Shown here: positions 1 to 9,822 of the stretch, in pieces
Position numbering within the stretch: the first letter of the stretch is position 1
How the letters are laid out: the number at the start of each line of letters is the position of its first letter
Source: Cytophagaceae bacterium
Lineage (GTDB): Bacteria; Bacteroidota; Bacteroidia; Cytophagales; Cyclobacteriaceae
Reading direction: 5' to 3'
Assembly: GCA_006969745.1 (NCBI GenBank)
Contig: CP030886.1
Span: forward strand, 1,399,234 to 1,463,233
DNA: 64,000 nucleotides
Notes under the pieces: generated by a model
Database searches by the model: none
Seen by the model: only the letters and a program-made list of their open reading frames with translations
What the model was told of the DNA's origin: nothing
Position numbers and translations under genes: made by a program

Positions 1-402
1 AATAGCGGAAGAGTTAGTAATCTACGTACCACCTGCGTAACTGTAGGACCTATTCAGGAATGTCCGGCATTTACAAGCGGAAGTGATGGGCTTACTATTG
101 CGACGTATGACTTAGGTGATTCCCCGGGAACCGCCACCATAACCTACGACATGTACTCAATTCAGGATCGTATTGATGTTTTCTATAACAATCAATGGAT
201 CGGCGGATCAGGCTCCAGCATCAGCAGCACTTCCTTCCCTCCTGTAAGTAGTTGTGGAGATGGGCAGAATGGATATGTAAGTGGCACAGGCACGATAGAT
301 GTAAACTATAATCCTGCAACAGCAAGAACAGTTACAGTATATATGAGTGGATGTATAGGCGGAGGAACTGCCTGGGACCTTGGCGTGAGTTGTCCTCAAT
401 AA
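1..402 (+). CDS. C-terminal part of a secreted protein (5' end outside window)
   Basis: The reading frame is open from base 1 to the TAA at 400-402, so only the last 133 residues of a longer protein are present. The segment is rich in Ser, Gly, Thr and aromatic residues, has few charged residues, and contains several cysteines (in TTCVTVG, QECPAF, SSCGDG, SGCIGG and the final SCPQ). This looks like the beta-rich tail of an exported or cell-surface protein. The first internal ATG at 151 is not a credible start because coding character continues upstream of it. No family is recognised. An intrinsic terminator follows at 435-464. Confidence 0.7.
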   Translation, partial: NSGRVSNLRTTCVTVGPIQECPAFTSGSDGLTIATYDLGDSPGTATITYDMYSIQDRIDVFYNNQWIGGSGSSISSTSFPPVSSCGDGQNGYVSGTGTIDVNYNPATARTVTVYMSGCIGGGTAWDLGVSCPQ

Positions 403-434
403 TTTTACAAATAGTTGCTAGTTAGTTTAGTATA

Positions 435-464
435 AAGCTCCTTCGAATGAAGGGGCTTTTTTTT
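435..464 (+). terminator. intrinsic terminator
   Basis: A 10-bp stem pairs 435-444 with 449-458 around a GAAT loop (one G-T wobble) and runs into eight T residues. It ends the transcript of the partial secreted-protein gene. Confidence 0.85.
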
Positions 465-559
465 GATCAAACCTTTTATACCCCTAGATAGGTATTTGGT
501 AGGCAATGTTTTTATCCGATCTTTAATGAAACCAATTAACTAACCAAAATTTAGAGAAA

Positions 560-1201
560 ATGAAAAAGCTATTTCTACCATTACTATGTATTCTGATTAT
601 GGTATCATCTTGCGTTCAGAAGAGTAAGTACGATGAATTAAGTAAGAAGTATGAAGAGTTGAAGACCAGTATGCAAAAATCAACATCTCAGCTTTATGTA
701 CAAAATTCGTTTGTGGATAGTTTATGTCAAACACGCGATATAGACCCCAATGTAGGTTCAAGAATACCATGGCAGCTTGCTAAAGACAAACTTGCTGAAT
801 ACAAGAAAAAAATGAGAGAATTGGATCCGAACTATGACCCCAAAAACGACATTTATGGATACACTATAGGCTTAAAAACGATTAAAGATTTAATGGATGA
901 TATTGAAATCTATAACATCTTTTATGGAGAAAATGACCCTAGAAGAATTACTGGACTAAGGGTTTATAAAGCTTGGACTATGGGTAAAGATCCTTATCAA
1001 GAAGTATTCCTAATTCCTGTCGTTAAGAATAAAGGTCTAAACATATATAATGTAGATCCTGATTACACTAAATCAAGCGATAGCGACTATGATGAACTTG
1101 AAATGGGATGGAATCAGTTTGTTTCTGAAAAAGGCGCCGAGTTGACAAGCATAGATCCTATTCTCAATACAAGCAAACCTTGTCCTAATCTTTGTGACTA
1201 A
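560..1201 (+). CDS. lipoprotein of unknown function
   Basis: A 213-residue protein with a lipoprotein signal: MKK start, a hydrophobic stretch, and lipobox VSSC with Cys18 as the lipidation site. Residues about 22-60 are Lys/Glu/Ser-rich with heptad-like spacing (KYDELSKKYEELKTSM), suggesting a short coiled coil that holds the domain away from the membrane. The remainder is a soluble, probably globular domain with two cysteines near the C-terminus. It should sit in the periplasm or on the outer membrane. No family was recognised. The next gene begins only 8 bp after its stop, so it may lead a small operon with the frameshifted membrane gene and the two-component system. Confidence 0.8.
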   Translation: MKKLFLPLLCILIMVSSCVQKSKYDELSKKYEELKTSMQKSTSQLYVQNSFVDSLCQTRDIDPNVGSRIPWQLAKDKLAEYKKKMRELDPNYDPKNDIYGYTIGLKTIKDLMDDIEIYNIFYGENDPRRITGLRVYKAWTMGKDPYQEVFLIPVVKNKGLNIYNVDPDYTKSSDSDYDELEMGWNQFVSEKGAELTSIDPILNTSKPCPNLCD

Positions 1202-1209
1202 AAAAGCAG

Positions 1210-1844
1210 ATGGTATACTTTCTGGTATATACTTCAATCTTCTCACCATTAATCCCAATCACCATGATTGGGATTAATTCTCAAAAATTAGAAGCAGAAC
1301 ATTTCTACTTTTTGCGGTATTTACAATAATCTCATTCCTCGCTGATCTAGCTACAATTACTTTTATTAATGGGAACAATTATTTTTTTCTAAACATCTAT
1401 GGTTTAGTAGAATTTGCGCTTATAGGCCTTTTGTTCCTCAGGATAATCAAGACTTGGCCAACGATAAATAGACTAGCATTCTCTGGCTTTTACATGCTAA
1501 CTCTGATTATCTTCTTATCCCATCCATATCAATTCAACGATATTGGTAGAGCAATAGAAGCAACCTACACCATAAGCCTTAGTATTATTTACTTTTATTC
1601 GATTTACACGAACTCGGAAAGTCTTTTCATTGAGAAAAGTCCATTGTTCTGGCTCGTAGTAGGACTTTTTGTTTACTTTTCGGGTAGCCTGTTTTCCTTT
1701 CTACTTAGCAATGAAATTTTAAATCAAGAAATAATCATTTCAGATTATTCTTGGGCTTTTCACAATATGGCCAATATTGCTAAAAACGTTTTGTTTGCTA
1801 TTGGATTTGGGCTTCTCAAAAATGATTCGCCAAGTGGAGAGTAA
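1210..1844 (+). pseudogene. multi-helix membrane protein gene broken by a -1 frameshift
   Basis: From ATG 1210 the frame encodes MVYFLVYTSIFSPLIPITMI and then meets a stop at 1330. A second frame, open from 1276 to 1844, carries further hydrophobic helices (FLLFAVFTIISFLADL, FALIGLLFLRI and so on). Joining the frames at the A5 run at 1283-1287, where one extra A would restore the frame, gives about 211 residues with roughly seven membrane segments. Such proteins often precede LiaS/NarL-type two-component pairs in Bacteroidota (recalled, not checked). The longest single ORF, from TTG 1431, is only the distal piece. The break may be a true mutation, programmed slippage or a sequence error. Confidence 0.6.
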
Positions 1845-1848
1845 TGAA

Positions 1849-2604
1849 ATGATATTAATCATTGGCACTTTTGGAATGCTCTTAATGGCTTTCTCAATTG
1901 TTCTATTCATCTACCTCTACCAACGAAAACTTATTAAAAAGAATCTGGAAAATCAACAAATTCAAGACCTTCTTAGGGAACAAGAAATGAAGGCTACATA
2001 CGCTCTTCTGGAAGGCCAAGACAAGGAGCGAAAACGAATTGCAGCAGAACTACATGACAATCTTGGAAGCATATTGGTCACACTCAATATGTATGCTGAT
2101 ACATTGCAAACCAAAAAACAGGAAGATGTACCAGCCCTTGCAAAGAAAATTTCGGAGGTAGCTCAGTTGGCCAACGAGGAGACAAGAAAAATATCTCACA
2201 ATTTAGACTCAGGACTCCTTAAACATTTTGGACTCGAAGCGGCAATTAAGCAACTAACAGAAGCTATTTCTACCGCGAGAAAAATTCAATTTCAGACGTC
2301 AATTCTTATCGAAAAAATATCGTCAGATGTAGGTCTCGAGATTTACAGAATCATTCAGGAACTAGTCAATAACACCCTTAAACATTCTAATTGCTCCAAA
2401 GTCCATTTGGAGCTTTCACAGGTCGATGATTCATTGACCATCATCTACGAAGATGATGGTGTTGGATTTAAGAAATCAGAGATTGTTCCCGGAATGGGCC
2501 TAAAAAATATTGAAAACCGAGTAACCAAGCTAGATGGTGAATTGACAATTGATTCATCACCAGGTAAGGGAAGCACATTCATTATCGAAATTGCACAGCT
2601 ATGA
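1849..2604 (+). CDS. membrane sensor histidine kinase (HisKA_3/LiaS type)
   Basis: The start is placed at ATG 1849, which has a GGAGAG ribosome site 8 bp upstream and lies 4 bp after the previous stop; the frame is open further upstream. The 251-residue protein has one N-terminal membrane helix (residues 2-24), a coiled-coil linker, the HisKA_3 dimerisation/phosphorylation motif ERKRIAAELHDNLGS with phospho-acceptor His69, and a HATPase_c domain with N-box ELVNN (171-175), DDGVGF (202-207), GMGL (215-218) and PGKGS (238-242). There is no separate sensor domain, so signal input probably comes through the membrane helix or the neighbouring membrane protein. It should phosphorylate the overlapping response regulator. 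Confidence 0.9.
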   Translation: MILIIGTFGMLLMAFSIVLFIYLYQRKLIKKNLENQQIQDLLREQEMKATYALLEGQDKERKRIAAELHDNLGSILVTLNMYADTLQTKKQEDVPALAKKISEVAQLANEETRKISHNLDSGLLKHFGLEAAIKQLTEAISTARKIQFQTSILIEKISSDVGLEIYRIIQELVNNTLKHSNCSKVHLELSQVDDSLTIIYEDDGVGFKKSEIVPGMGLKNIENRVTKLDGELTIDSSPGKGSTFIIEIAQL

Positions 2605-3218
2605 GTCAAGTAAAAATATTATTAGCAGATGATCACCAAATCGTAATCGATGGGTTAAAACTTGTCCTAAGCTCAAGAGAAGATTTTTATGTCATCGGAG
2701 AAGCTTCAAACGGAATTGAAGTTCTTGATTTCCTTGCTGCCAATTCCGTGGACATTGTAGTCCTTGATATAAACATGCCGGAAATGGATGGCATAAAGTG
2801 TGCAAAAAAAATCAAAGCACTTTATCCCAAAACTAAAGTGATTATTCTCACTATGTACGCTCAAAAATCTTTCGTAGAAGAAATCATCAAAATCGGTATC
2901 GATGGATGTCTACTAAAAAACAATACCGGAAAGGAACTTTCAGATGCAATCGCGCGAGTGCATAGTGGCAAATCCTATTACGATCAAATTCAAAATTTTA
3001 ACTCTGAAGATGCTCAAATCAAAGAGTACAGACTTAGTGAGCGCGAAATTGAAATCATAAGAAAACTGGGAGACGGCATGACCAGTTCTCAAATATCTGA
3101 TGAACTGTTTATTTCCGAGCATACAGTTAAAACCCACAGAAAGAACATTCTAAGGAAGCTAGATTTGCATAGCAGCTCAGAATTGATCCAATACGCCCTG
3201 AATAAAGGCATCATATAA
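2601..3218 (+). CDS. NarL/LuxR-family response regulator
   Basis: A 205-residue DNA-binding response regulator. The receiver domain (about 4-120) has acidic pocket residues ADDH (9-12) and phospho-acceptor Asp56 in VVLDINMPEMDG. The C-terminal LuxR-type HTH (about 142-205) has the usual LSEREIEIIRKLGDG and ISEHTVKTHRKNILRKL segments. It overlaps the kinase gene by four bases (ATGA), so the two are translationally coupled and almost certainly partners. Targets are unknown; the M23 lipoprotein gene just downstream is one candidate. Confidence 0.95.
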   Translation: MSQVKILLADDHQIVIDGLKLVLSSREDFYVIGEASNGIEVLDFLAANSVDIVVLDINMPEMDGIKCAKKIKALYPKTKVIILTMYAQKSFVEEIIKIGIDGCLLKNNTGKELSDAIARVHSGKSYYDQIQNFNSEDAQIKEYRLSEREIEIIRKLGDGMTSSQISDELFISEHTVKTHRKNILRKLDLHSSSELIQYALNKGII

Positions 3219-3306
3219 TCCTGTATACAATTGGTGTACGAGCCATACTAACCATTGTATTTATTACAATTTGATTGCTAATTGGAGTCACACAATCTCC
3301 AAAAAA

Positions 3307-4554
3307 ATGTCAGTCAAGTATTTATTCTGCACCTTATTCCTGTCCGTTTTATTCACTTCCTGCTCCAAATCAGATGATATTGTAGCCGATCAAGATGGAG
3401 ATGGCATTGAGAATTCCCTCGACAATTGCCCGGAAGTCTCAAACCCCGATCAAAGAGATACAGATGGAGACGGGATCGGAGACTTATGCGATGAACCTAA
3501 TATCAATGTTCCCATTGAATTTCCATTCGACCTTATTGTCGATACTTTTTTTGACTCCAACGTTCGGGCAATAGAACCAGCTTACGGATATTCCTGGGCC
3601 GATCCTGTCTGCGCCAACGTACTGGATATGGAAGAATACAATCCAAGTAAAGGGAATAGCTACGTAAGAGATCCAGTCTTATCTCGTGAATTAAGCAATG
3701 AATATGATTTACACCAGGGGTTAGACATTACGCCATTTGTTACTTGCGGATCAGATGTTTTTGATGAATTTAATCTTCCATCTATCATCTCAATGTGTGA
3801 TGGCACTGTCATAGAGATAAATGAAGAAAATAAGTGCAGTGTATATGTGGAATGTGATCAAACATTTATCAACCCTGAGGTTGGAGATAAGGTTGAATTT
3901 GTATACCGACACCTGGAGAGCTTCCGTGCTGGATTGCGAGAGGGCGATTTGGTAAAAAAAGGAGATGTACTTGGCGTTATGGGAAACTGTGATGCGAACA
4001 AGATACACCTCCACTTGAGTTGCAGAGGAGAAAACGGAAATAAAAAACTCGCTCGAATGTTTGACCCTGATAGAGGTGGATTTTTGAAAAGAACACAAAC
4101 CGCAGAGATGAAAATGCTTTATACAAACAAAGACTCTACCCTATTTAGGATAATCTTTCCTGGAAATGAATGGGGAGTAAATGAATTTTTTATTGAATCA
4201 GGCACAGAAATTCGCCTTTACAATATGGAAGAAGTCATAGAAACCGCAAATGGTAGCGACGAAAGAGACGACCCCAATTACGTAGATGGACTAGGAATCT
4301 ATGCTTATGCCTTCAACGGGGACCAAACTGCCTGTGATCTTTACCAAAACGATAAAAATGATTACCCCCTTTATTATCCGGCAAGTGGTCAACGAGAATC
4401 TGGTGAATTCTACCCAATTGAGTGCCAAGGACTCGCCTCCGAAGTAGCATTTGTAATAGATTTGAAATGGTACGGACAAATTGATAATCAAATCACCTTA
4501 GGAATGACAGATGTGTGGGGTTATGGTGTAAAATCAACCATCAAACTGGATTAA
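3307..4554 (+). CDS. lipoprotein with TSP3-type calcium repeats and M23 peptidase domain
   Basis: Start chosen at ATG 3307 because it puts a clean lipoprotein signal at the N-terminus (lipobox FTSC, Cys19); the frame also has an upstream TTG at 3271. Residues about 28-62 hold Asp-rich thrombospondin type 3-like repeats (DQDGDGIENSLDNCP, DTDGDGIGDLCD) that bind calcium in known proteins. An M23/LytM-like domain follows, with HQGLD at 136-140 and HLHL at 234-237, matching the zinc ligands H-x3-D and H-x-H. The family cleaves peptide bridges in murein, though members without activity exist. The last 170 residues are not recognised. Expected site: outer membrane or periplasm. Confidence 0.75.
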   Translation: MSVKYLFCTLFLSVLFTSCSKSDDIVADQDGDGIENSLDNCPEVSNPDQRDTDGDGIGDLCDEPNINVPIEFPFDLIVDTFFDSNVRAIEPAYGYSWADPVCANVLDMEEYNPSKGNSYVRDPVLSRELSNEYDLHQGLDITPFVTCGSDVFDEFNLPSIISMCDGTVIEINEENKCSVYVECDQTFINPEVGDKVEFVYRHLESFRAGLREGDLVKKGDVLGVMGNCDANKIHLHLSCRGENGNKKLARMFDPDRGGFLKRTQTAEMKMLYTNKDSTLFRIIFPGNEWGVNEFFIESGTEIRLYNMEEVIETANGSDERDDPNYVDGLGIYAYAFNGDQTACDLYQNDKNDYPLYYPASGQRESGEFYPIECQGLASEVAFVIDLKWYGQIDNQITLGMTDVWGYGVKSTIKLD

Positions 4555-4617
4555 ATAGTTGCAATTAAATATTGTAGATAATCGAGACAAAAAATTACTT
4601 TTTAAATCCGATTATTC

Positions 4618-4625
4618 TATATTTG
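4618..4625 (+). promoter_or_regulatory. Bacteroidota -7 element before rplS
   Basis: TATATTTG fits the TAnnTTTG consensus of the Bacteroidota primary sigma factor and lies 39 bp before the rplS start. The upstream region is T-rich but has no clear TTTG box. Confidence 0.6.
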
Positions 4626-4663
4626 CACTCCTTTTTGAAAACACTCAGTAAAAGAGTTAAGTG

Positions 4664-5029
4664 ATGAGCACAGAATTATTGAACATAGTAGCGGAAGAAT
4701 ATAAAGACGTAAAGTCTAGTCATCCTTCATTCGGACCTGGTGATACCATTAATGTTCACTACAAAATTAAAGAAGGTAACAAGGAGCGTGTGCAGCAGTT
4801 TCAGGGAACTGTAATGACCATAAACAACAAAAACACCAACGGTGAAACTTTTACTGTAAGAAAAGTTTCCGGCGATATAGCAGTAGAAAGAATCTTCCCG
4901 ATCCTTACTCCTAACATCGAGAAAATTGAAGTGCTTAGAAAAGGAAAAGTAAGAAGAGCAAAACTTTATTACCTAAGAGGAAGAAAAGGGAAAGCGGCTC
5001 GTATCAAAGAGAAGCTCACAAAAAAATAA
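4664..5029 (+). CDS. rplS: 50S ribosomal protein L19
   Basis: A 121-residue L19, a component of the large ribosomal subunit at the interface with 30S. Diagnostic segments are [42 protein letters not shown] and the C-terminal [27 protein letters not shown]. The frame allows GTG 4661 one codon earlier; ATG 4664 is preferred. It is monocistronic, with its own -7 element upstream and an intrinsic terminator immediately after. Confidence 0.97.
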   Translation: MSTELLNIVAEEYKDVKSSHPSFGPGDTINVHYKIKEGNKERVQQFQGTVMTINNKNTNGETFTVRKVSGDIAVERIFPILTPNIEKIEVLRKGKVRRAKLYYLRGRKGKAARIKEKLTKK

Positions 5030-5034
5030 ACTCG

Positions 5035-5063
5035 AAACCCTTGCTAATTGGCAAGGGTTTTTT
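5035..5063 (+). terminator. intrinsic terminator of rplS
   Basis: A perfect 10-bp stem pairs 5035-5044 with 5051-5060 and ends in a run of six T residues, six bases after the rplS stop codon. Confidence 0.9.
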
Positions 5064-5100
5064 GTTTCAGCACGGTGCTCCTCATTAATTTTACTATTCA

Positions 5101-5871
5101 ATGGAGCTACACTTCACTAAATATCAAGGTACAGGTAATGATTTCATTCTTATAGATGATAGGAATGAATCCACACCAACGAACACTCAACTCATCCAAA
5201 AGCTATGTGATCGTCGTTTTGGAATTGGAGCTGATGGTTTGATTCTCATACAGAACCATCCTGACCTTGACTACCGGATGATCTATTTTAACTCCGACGG
5301 ATCTCAAAGTTTATGCGGAAATGGCTCAAGATGTGGATTTGCATTCGCCAAATCCCTTGGGATGGTCAATGAACACGCATCTTTCGAGACCACAGACGGT
5401 ACACATAAAATAAAACTGGAAGATGATAAAATTCATTTTCAGCTGTTTGATGTCAGCCAATTGAATCAAATCAATGAAAATGAATGGTTTATTGATACGG
5501 GATCTCCTCACCATATTGTAATTACTGACAATGTAGGGAATGAAGAAATTGTCTTAAAAGGCAGAGAAATTCGCAATCTTCCAGCCTATTCCAGACATAA
5601 TGGCACAAATGTCAACTTCGCACAGCTTTTGCAAGGCAAGGTGAAAATCAGGACATATGAAAGAGGAGTAGAAGATGAGACGCTTAGTTGTGGCACAGGC
5701 GCAACAGCTGTTGGAATCATGGCAGGTAAACTTGGCTTCAAAAGCCCCGTACATATCCAGACCATGGGAGGTGAATTAAGTGTTTCGTTTAAGATCGAAG
5801 GAGACCTATTCACCGATATTTGGTTGGCCGGACCAGCTGAAAAAGTGTTTGAAGGAAGTGTAATAATCTAA
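5101..5871 (+). CDS. dapF: diaminopimelate epimerase
   Basis: A 256-residue PLP-independent epimerase that converts LL- to meso-diaminopimelate for lysine and peptidoglycan synthesis. It shows GTGNDFILID at the N-terminus, RRFGIGADGLI, the first catalytic Cys in SLCGNGSRC and the second in TLSCGTGATA. Length is normal for the family (about 260-275). The product is the substrate of LysA, encoded at 61.1 kb in this window, so two late steps of the DAP/lysine route are present but unlinked. A weak 6-bp hairpin at 5904-5919 followed by TAAATTTT may end the transcript. Confidence 0.97.
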   Translation: MELHFTKYQGTGNDFILIDDRNESTPTNTQLIQKLCDRRFGIGADGLILIQNHPDLDYRMIYFNSDGSQSLCGNGSRCGFAFAKSLGMVNEHASFETTDGTHKIKLEDDKIHFQLFDVSQLNQINENEWFIDTGSPHHIVITDNVGNEEIVLKGREIRNLPAYSRHNGTNVNFAQLLQGKVKIRTYERGVEDETLSCGTGATAVGIMAGKLGFKSPVHIQTMGGELSVSFKIEGDLFTDIWLAGPAEKVFEGSVII

Positions 5872-5983
5872 TCACTCTTACATTAATCCATTATAACTTT
5901 AAGGCCTTATAAATAAGGCTAAATTTTAATAAAACTGATGGCACATCTCTCATTGAGAAAAGCCTCTAAAATAAAATTTTTCA

Positions 5984-8900
5984 ATGCTAAACTCGATTAC
6001 GAAGGGATTTGCCAAAATATTTGGCACAAAGACTGAGAAAGACCTAAAAGAACTCACCCCGTTTGTTGGACTAATCAACGCCGAATTTGAAAAGCTTAAA
6101 AACATAAGCGATGATGAACTACGTGGTAAAACTACAGAGCTAAAGAGCATCATTAAAGATCACTTAAAAGACATTGATGATCAGATCGAAGCACTTCATA
6201 AGCAAGTAGAAGGCGATCATTCCCTCGATGTTCATCAAAAAGAGGAAATCTTTGCGCAGATAGATAAATTAGAAAGTGATCGAGACGTTGAGCTGGAAAA
6301 AGTCCTTTTAGACATTCTACCAACAGGATTTGCAGTAGTCAAAGAAACTGCGAGAAGATTTGCCGAAAATGAAAAGCTTACAGTACAAGCAACTCAGCAT
6401 GACAAAGAAATCGCTGCTAAAAAAAGCAACGTAGAAATTAATGGTGAAACAGCCACATGGAAAAACAAATGGCTAGCGGCAGGTAACGAGGTAGTTTGGA
6501 ACATGGTGCATTATGATGTGCAGTTGATTGGTGGGGTAGTTCTTCACCAAGGTAAAATTGCCGAGATGCAAACCGGGGAAGGAAAGACCCTTGTGGCAAC
6601 ACTTCCGGCCTACCTAAATGCCCTTGCAGAGCGCGGAGTACACATTGTGACCGTCAATGATTACCTGGCAAAAAGGGACGCAGAATGGAATGCTCCAATT
6701 TTCGAATTTCATGGATTGAGAATTGACTGCATTGACAATCATCAGCCAAACTCTCCCGAGCGTAGAAATGCCTACATGGCTGACATTACTTATGGCACAA
6801 ACAATGAATTTGGTTTCGACTACCTCAGAGACAATATGTCAAGGAGTCCGGAAGAACTTGTGCAAAAGAAGCACCATTACGCAATGGTTGATGAGGTTGA
6901 TTCTGTACTAATCGATGATGCTCGTACCCCATTGATTATTTCCGGGCCTATTCCAAAGGGAGATGAGCACGAGTTTTATGACCTAAAACCTCGCATTCAA
7001 CGACTGGTCGATGCCCAGCGAAAGCTTGTGAGCGATTACCTTAATGAAGCAAAAAAACTAATCAAAGAAGGAAACGAAGCAGAAGCAGGACTTCCGTTAT
7101 TCAGAGCCTTTAGAGGACTTCCTAAAAGCAAACCACTCATCAAATTCATGAGTGAGACCGGAATCAAACAAATACTTCAAAAAACTGAAAATATTTATCT
7201 GGCAGACAACCAAAAGCGTATGCCGGAAGCTGACGAGCCACTCTACTTTACAATCGATGAAAAGATCAACAGTATTGATCTTACAGAAAAAGGTATTGAC
7301 TTGATAACAGGAGAAGGTGAAGATGCAAATTTCTTTATCCTACCGGATATCGGTGATGAAATTGCAAAACTTGAAAAAGACGAAGAAGTTTCAGAGTCCG
7401 ATAAACTGCAGAGGAAGGAGTCAATCATCCGAGACTACAATATTAAAGGTCAGCGAATCCATTCCGTCAATCAGCTTCTCAAAGCATACTGCATGTATGA
7501 GAAGGATACAGAATATGTGGTGATGGATGGGAAGGTGAAGATCGTAGATGAGCAGACCGGGCGAATCATGGAAGGAAGACGTTATTCCGACGGACTTCAC
7601 CAGGCGATAGAAGCAAAAGAAAGTGTAAAAGTTGAAGACGCAACTCAAACGTATGCCACTATCACGCTTCAAAACTACTTCCGTATGTACCACAAGCTAG
7701 CGGGTATGACAGGAACTGCAGAAACTGAAGCTGGTGAATTTTGGGACATCTATGAGCTGGATGTAGTGGTAATTCCTACCAACAGACCAATTGCAAGGAA
7801 AGATGAAAACGATAAAGTCTACAAAACCATACGCGAAAAATTTAATGCCGTAGCTGAAGAAGTAGTGGAATTGACACAAGCTGGAAGACCTGTGCTTGTG
7901 GGTACTACTTCGGTGGAGATCTCTGAATTGCTCAGCAGAATGCTGCAAATGCGAAACATCAAACATCAGGTATTGAATGCAAAGCAGCATGCCAGAGAAG
8001 CTGATGTAGTTGCAGAAGCAGGAAAGCCAGGTGCCGTGACTATCGCAACCAATATGGCAGGTCGAGGTACAGACATCAAGTTGACGGACGAAGTAAAGTC
8101 AGCGGGTGGACTAGCTATTATTGGTACGGAAAGACATGAATCCAGAAGAGTAGATAGGCAATTACGTGGTAGATCGGGTCGTCAGGGAGATCCAGGTTCA
8201 TCCCAGTTTTATGTGTCATTGGAAGACAACTTGATGCGATTGTTCATGTCGGATCGGGTAGCCAAAATCATGGATAGATTGGGTCTTCAAGAAGGAGAGG
8301 TAATTCAGCACTCGATGATTACAAAGTCCATTGAGCGAGCTCAGCGGAAAGTAGAAGAGAACAACTTCGCAATAAGGAAAAACCTACTCGAGTATGACGA
8401 TGTAATGAACAGTCAACGAGAGGTAATCTATAAACGAAGAAGAAACGCGCTCTACGGAGAACGTCTTGAGCTGGATATACTCAACATGCTACTCGAAACA
8501 TGCGAGGATATCATTTTCAATGCGAAAGGTCAAAATGATCTGGACAGCTTAAAGCTAAATGCGATTTCTATACTCGGACTCGACTTCAACATCTCTCAGG
8601 AAGAGCTTGAGAAGAGTGATGAAAATGTACTTTCCGAAAAGCTTTACAACGAAGCTCTTGCAAACTATGGTCAAAAGAATCAGCTCATTAAGGACAAGGC
8701 ATTGCCCATACTTAAACAGCTTGAATTGACAAGAGGAGCAACGCTTGAAAATGTTTTGGTACCATTTACTGACGGTAAAAAACAAATTGGCACTTCTGTC
8801 AATCTCAAGAAAGCCGTAGAGACAGATGCCGGAGAAGTAATTCTCGAAATGGAGAAAATGATTGCTCTAGCTACCATTGACCTGTTGTGGAAAGAGCATC

Positions 8901-9337
8901 TTAGGGATATGGATGATCTTCGACAAAGTGTCCGCAATGCCCAATACGAACAAAAAGATCCTCTCCTTATTTACAAATTTGAAGGATTTGAAATGTTCAA
9001 ACGATTTATTGGCAAGGTGAATGAAGAAACAATATCTTTCCTAATGAAAGCCGAAATTCCGGTTGAACAAGCAGATGATGTACAGGCTGCTCAAAAACAG
9101 CGAACAGCTAGAAATTATAAAGAGCAAAAAGATGAAAGCAGGTCAGCCCTTGCAGGGCCGGAAGGAGGAAACAGACCGCCGGTTCAGCAACAGACTCAGC
9201 CTGTTCAATCTCAAAAAATTGCAAGTAGGAATCAACGTGTCAACGTGCAATACGCAGATGGATCTGTGAAGAAAGACGTAAAATATAAAACTGTTGAAGA
9301 CGACATTAAGAGTAATAAATGCGTGCTAATAGACTAA
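5984..9337 (+). CDS. secA: preprotein translocase ATPase SecA
   Basis: A 1117-residue SecA motor, which drives unfolded precursors through SecYEG. Seen are Walker A MQTGEGKT (about 194-201), [14 protein letters not shown], Walker B region [18 protein letters not shown] (about 300-317), [13 protein letters not shown] and the arginine-rich [15 protein letters not shown]. It is some 200-300 residues longer than the E. coli type; the extra length includes acidic insertions around residues 360-480, as in other Bacteroidota SecA proteins. The C-terminus ends NKCVLID and lacks the usual zinc-binding CxCxSGxxxxxCH tail, so SecB docking through that tail is not expected. The next gene overlaps its end. 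Confidence 0.97.
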   Translation: MLNSITKGFAKIFGTKTEKDLKELTPFVGLINAEFEKLKNISDDELRGKTTELKSIIKDHLKDIDDQIEALHKQVEGDHSLDVHQKEEIFAQIDKLESDRDVELEKVLLDILPTGFAVVKETARRFAENEKLTVQATQHDKEIAAKKSNVEINGETATWKNKWLAAGNEVVWNMVHYDVQLIGGVVLHQGKIAEMQTGEGKTLVATLPAYLNALAERGVHIVTVNDYLAKRDAEWNAPIFEFHGLRIDCIDNHQPNSPERRNAYMADITYGTNNEFGFDYLRDNMSRSPEELVQKKHHYAMVDEVDSVLIDDARTPLIISGPIPKGDEHEFYDLKPRIQRLVDAQRKLVSDYLNEAKKLIKEGNEAEAGLPLFRAFRGLPKSKPLIKFMSETGIKQILQKTENIYLADNQKRMPEADEPLYFTIDEKINSIDLTEKGIDLITGEGEDANFFILPDIGDEIAKLEKDEEVSESDKLQRKESIIRDYNIKGQRIHSVNQLLKAYCMYEKDTEYVVMDGKVKIVDEQTGRIMEGRRYSDGLHQAIEAKESVKVEDATQTYATITLQNYFRMYHKLAGMTGTAETEAGEFWDIYELDVVVIPTNRPIARKDENDKVYKTIREKFNAVAEEVVELTQAGRPVLVGTTSVEISELLSRMLQMRNIKHQVLNAKQHAREADVVAEAGKPGAVTIATNMAGRGTDIKLTDEVKSAGGLAIIGTERHESRRVDRQLRGRSGRQGDPGSSQFYVSLEDNLMRLFMSDRVAKIMDRLGLQEGEVIQHSMITKSIERAQRKVEENNFAIRKNLLEYDDVMNSQREVIYKRRRNALYGERLELDILNMLLETCEDIIFNAKGQNDLDSLKLNAISILGLDFNISQEELEKSDENVLSEKLYNEALANYGQKNQLIKDKALPILKQLELTRGATLENVLVPFTDGKKQIGTSVNLKKAVETDAGEVILEMEKMIALATIDLLWKEHLRDMDDLRQSVRNAQYEQKDPLLIYKFEGFEMFKRFIGKVNEETISFLMKAEIPVEQADDVQAAQKQRTARNYKEQKDESRSALAGPEGGNRPPVQQQTQPVQSQKIASRNQRVNVQYADGSVKKDVKYKTVEDDIKSNKCVLID

Positions 9338-9822
9338 TTATATTAATGCTGCTGGTAGCCTGCAAGGCTGCTGCACCTTCCTCCTCCTCAAGTTCATACA
9401 CTGAGGACTTAAGCATCCATAGGCCTGTAATGATGCCGATTGAGGAGGAAAATGAGCAAGCTAATAGTATCGAAAAACAGCAGACAGAACCATACACACC
9501 ACTTTCCGGTCACATAAAACAAGAGCTCGATAGCATTTCTAAAGTTGCCCTTGCACAAAATAAAGAAGGCAGATATGTAGATGGGTATGTGATTCAGGTA
9601 TATTCCGGAAATAGCAGAGAAGATGCAAATCAGGCACGTTCGAAGATGTACGAATTCTTTGCAGAGTTAGAACCCAAGGTATCTTATCATCAGCCAAATT
9701 TTCGTGTAAAAGCGGGGAAATTCACGGACAGACTAAAGGCCAACCGAATTCACCAACAAGTAAAGGAAGAATTTCCAAGAGCATTATTACTTCCGGAGCG
9801 ATTTCTAATTAAGTATGACTGA
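9319..9822 (+). CDS. SPOR-like lipoprotein
   Basis: A 167-residue lipoprotein with lipobox LVAC (Cys15) after a short hydrophobic leader, then a Ser-rich linker. The C-terminal 75 residues ([21 protein letters not shown] through [17 protein letters not shown]) have the beta-alpha-beta pattern of a SPOR domain, which binds denuded glycan strands of peptidoglycan. It overlaps secA by 19 bases and the downstream amidohydrolase by 8, so all three are probably co-transcribed. The SPOR call rests on pattern, not on a profile search. Confidence 0.75.
   Translation: MRANRLIILMLLVACKAAAPSSSSSSYTEDLSIHRPVMMPIEEENEQANSIEKQQTEPYTPLSGHIKQELDSISKVALAQNKEGRYVDGYVIQVYSGNSREDANQARSKMYEFFAELEPKVSYHQPNFRVKAGKFTDRLKANRIHQQVKEEFPRALLLPERFLIKYD

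Noticed and set aside
1431..1844. Membrane protein starting at TTG 1431 as a complete gene
   Set aside because: Hydrophobic coding sequence continues in frame upstream to 1276 and joins another frame at an A5 run, so this is only the distal part of a longer gene.
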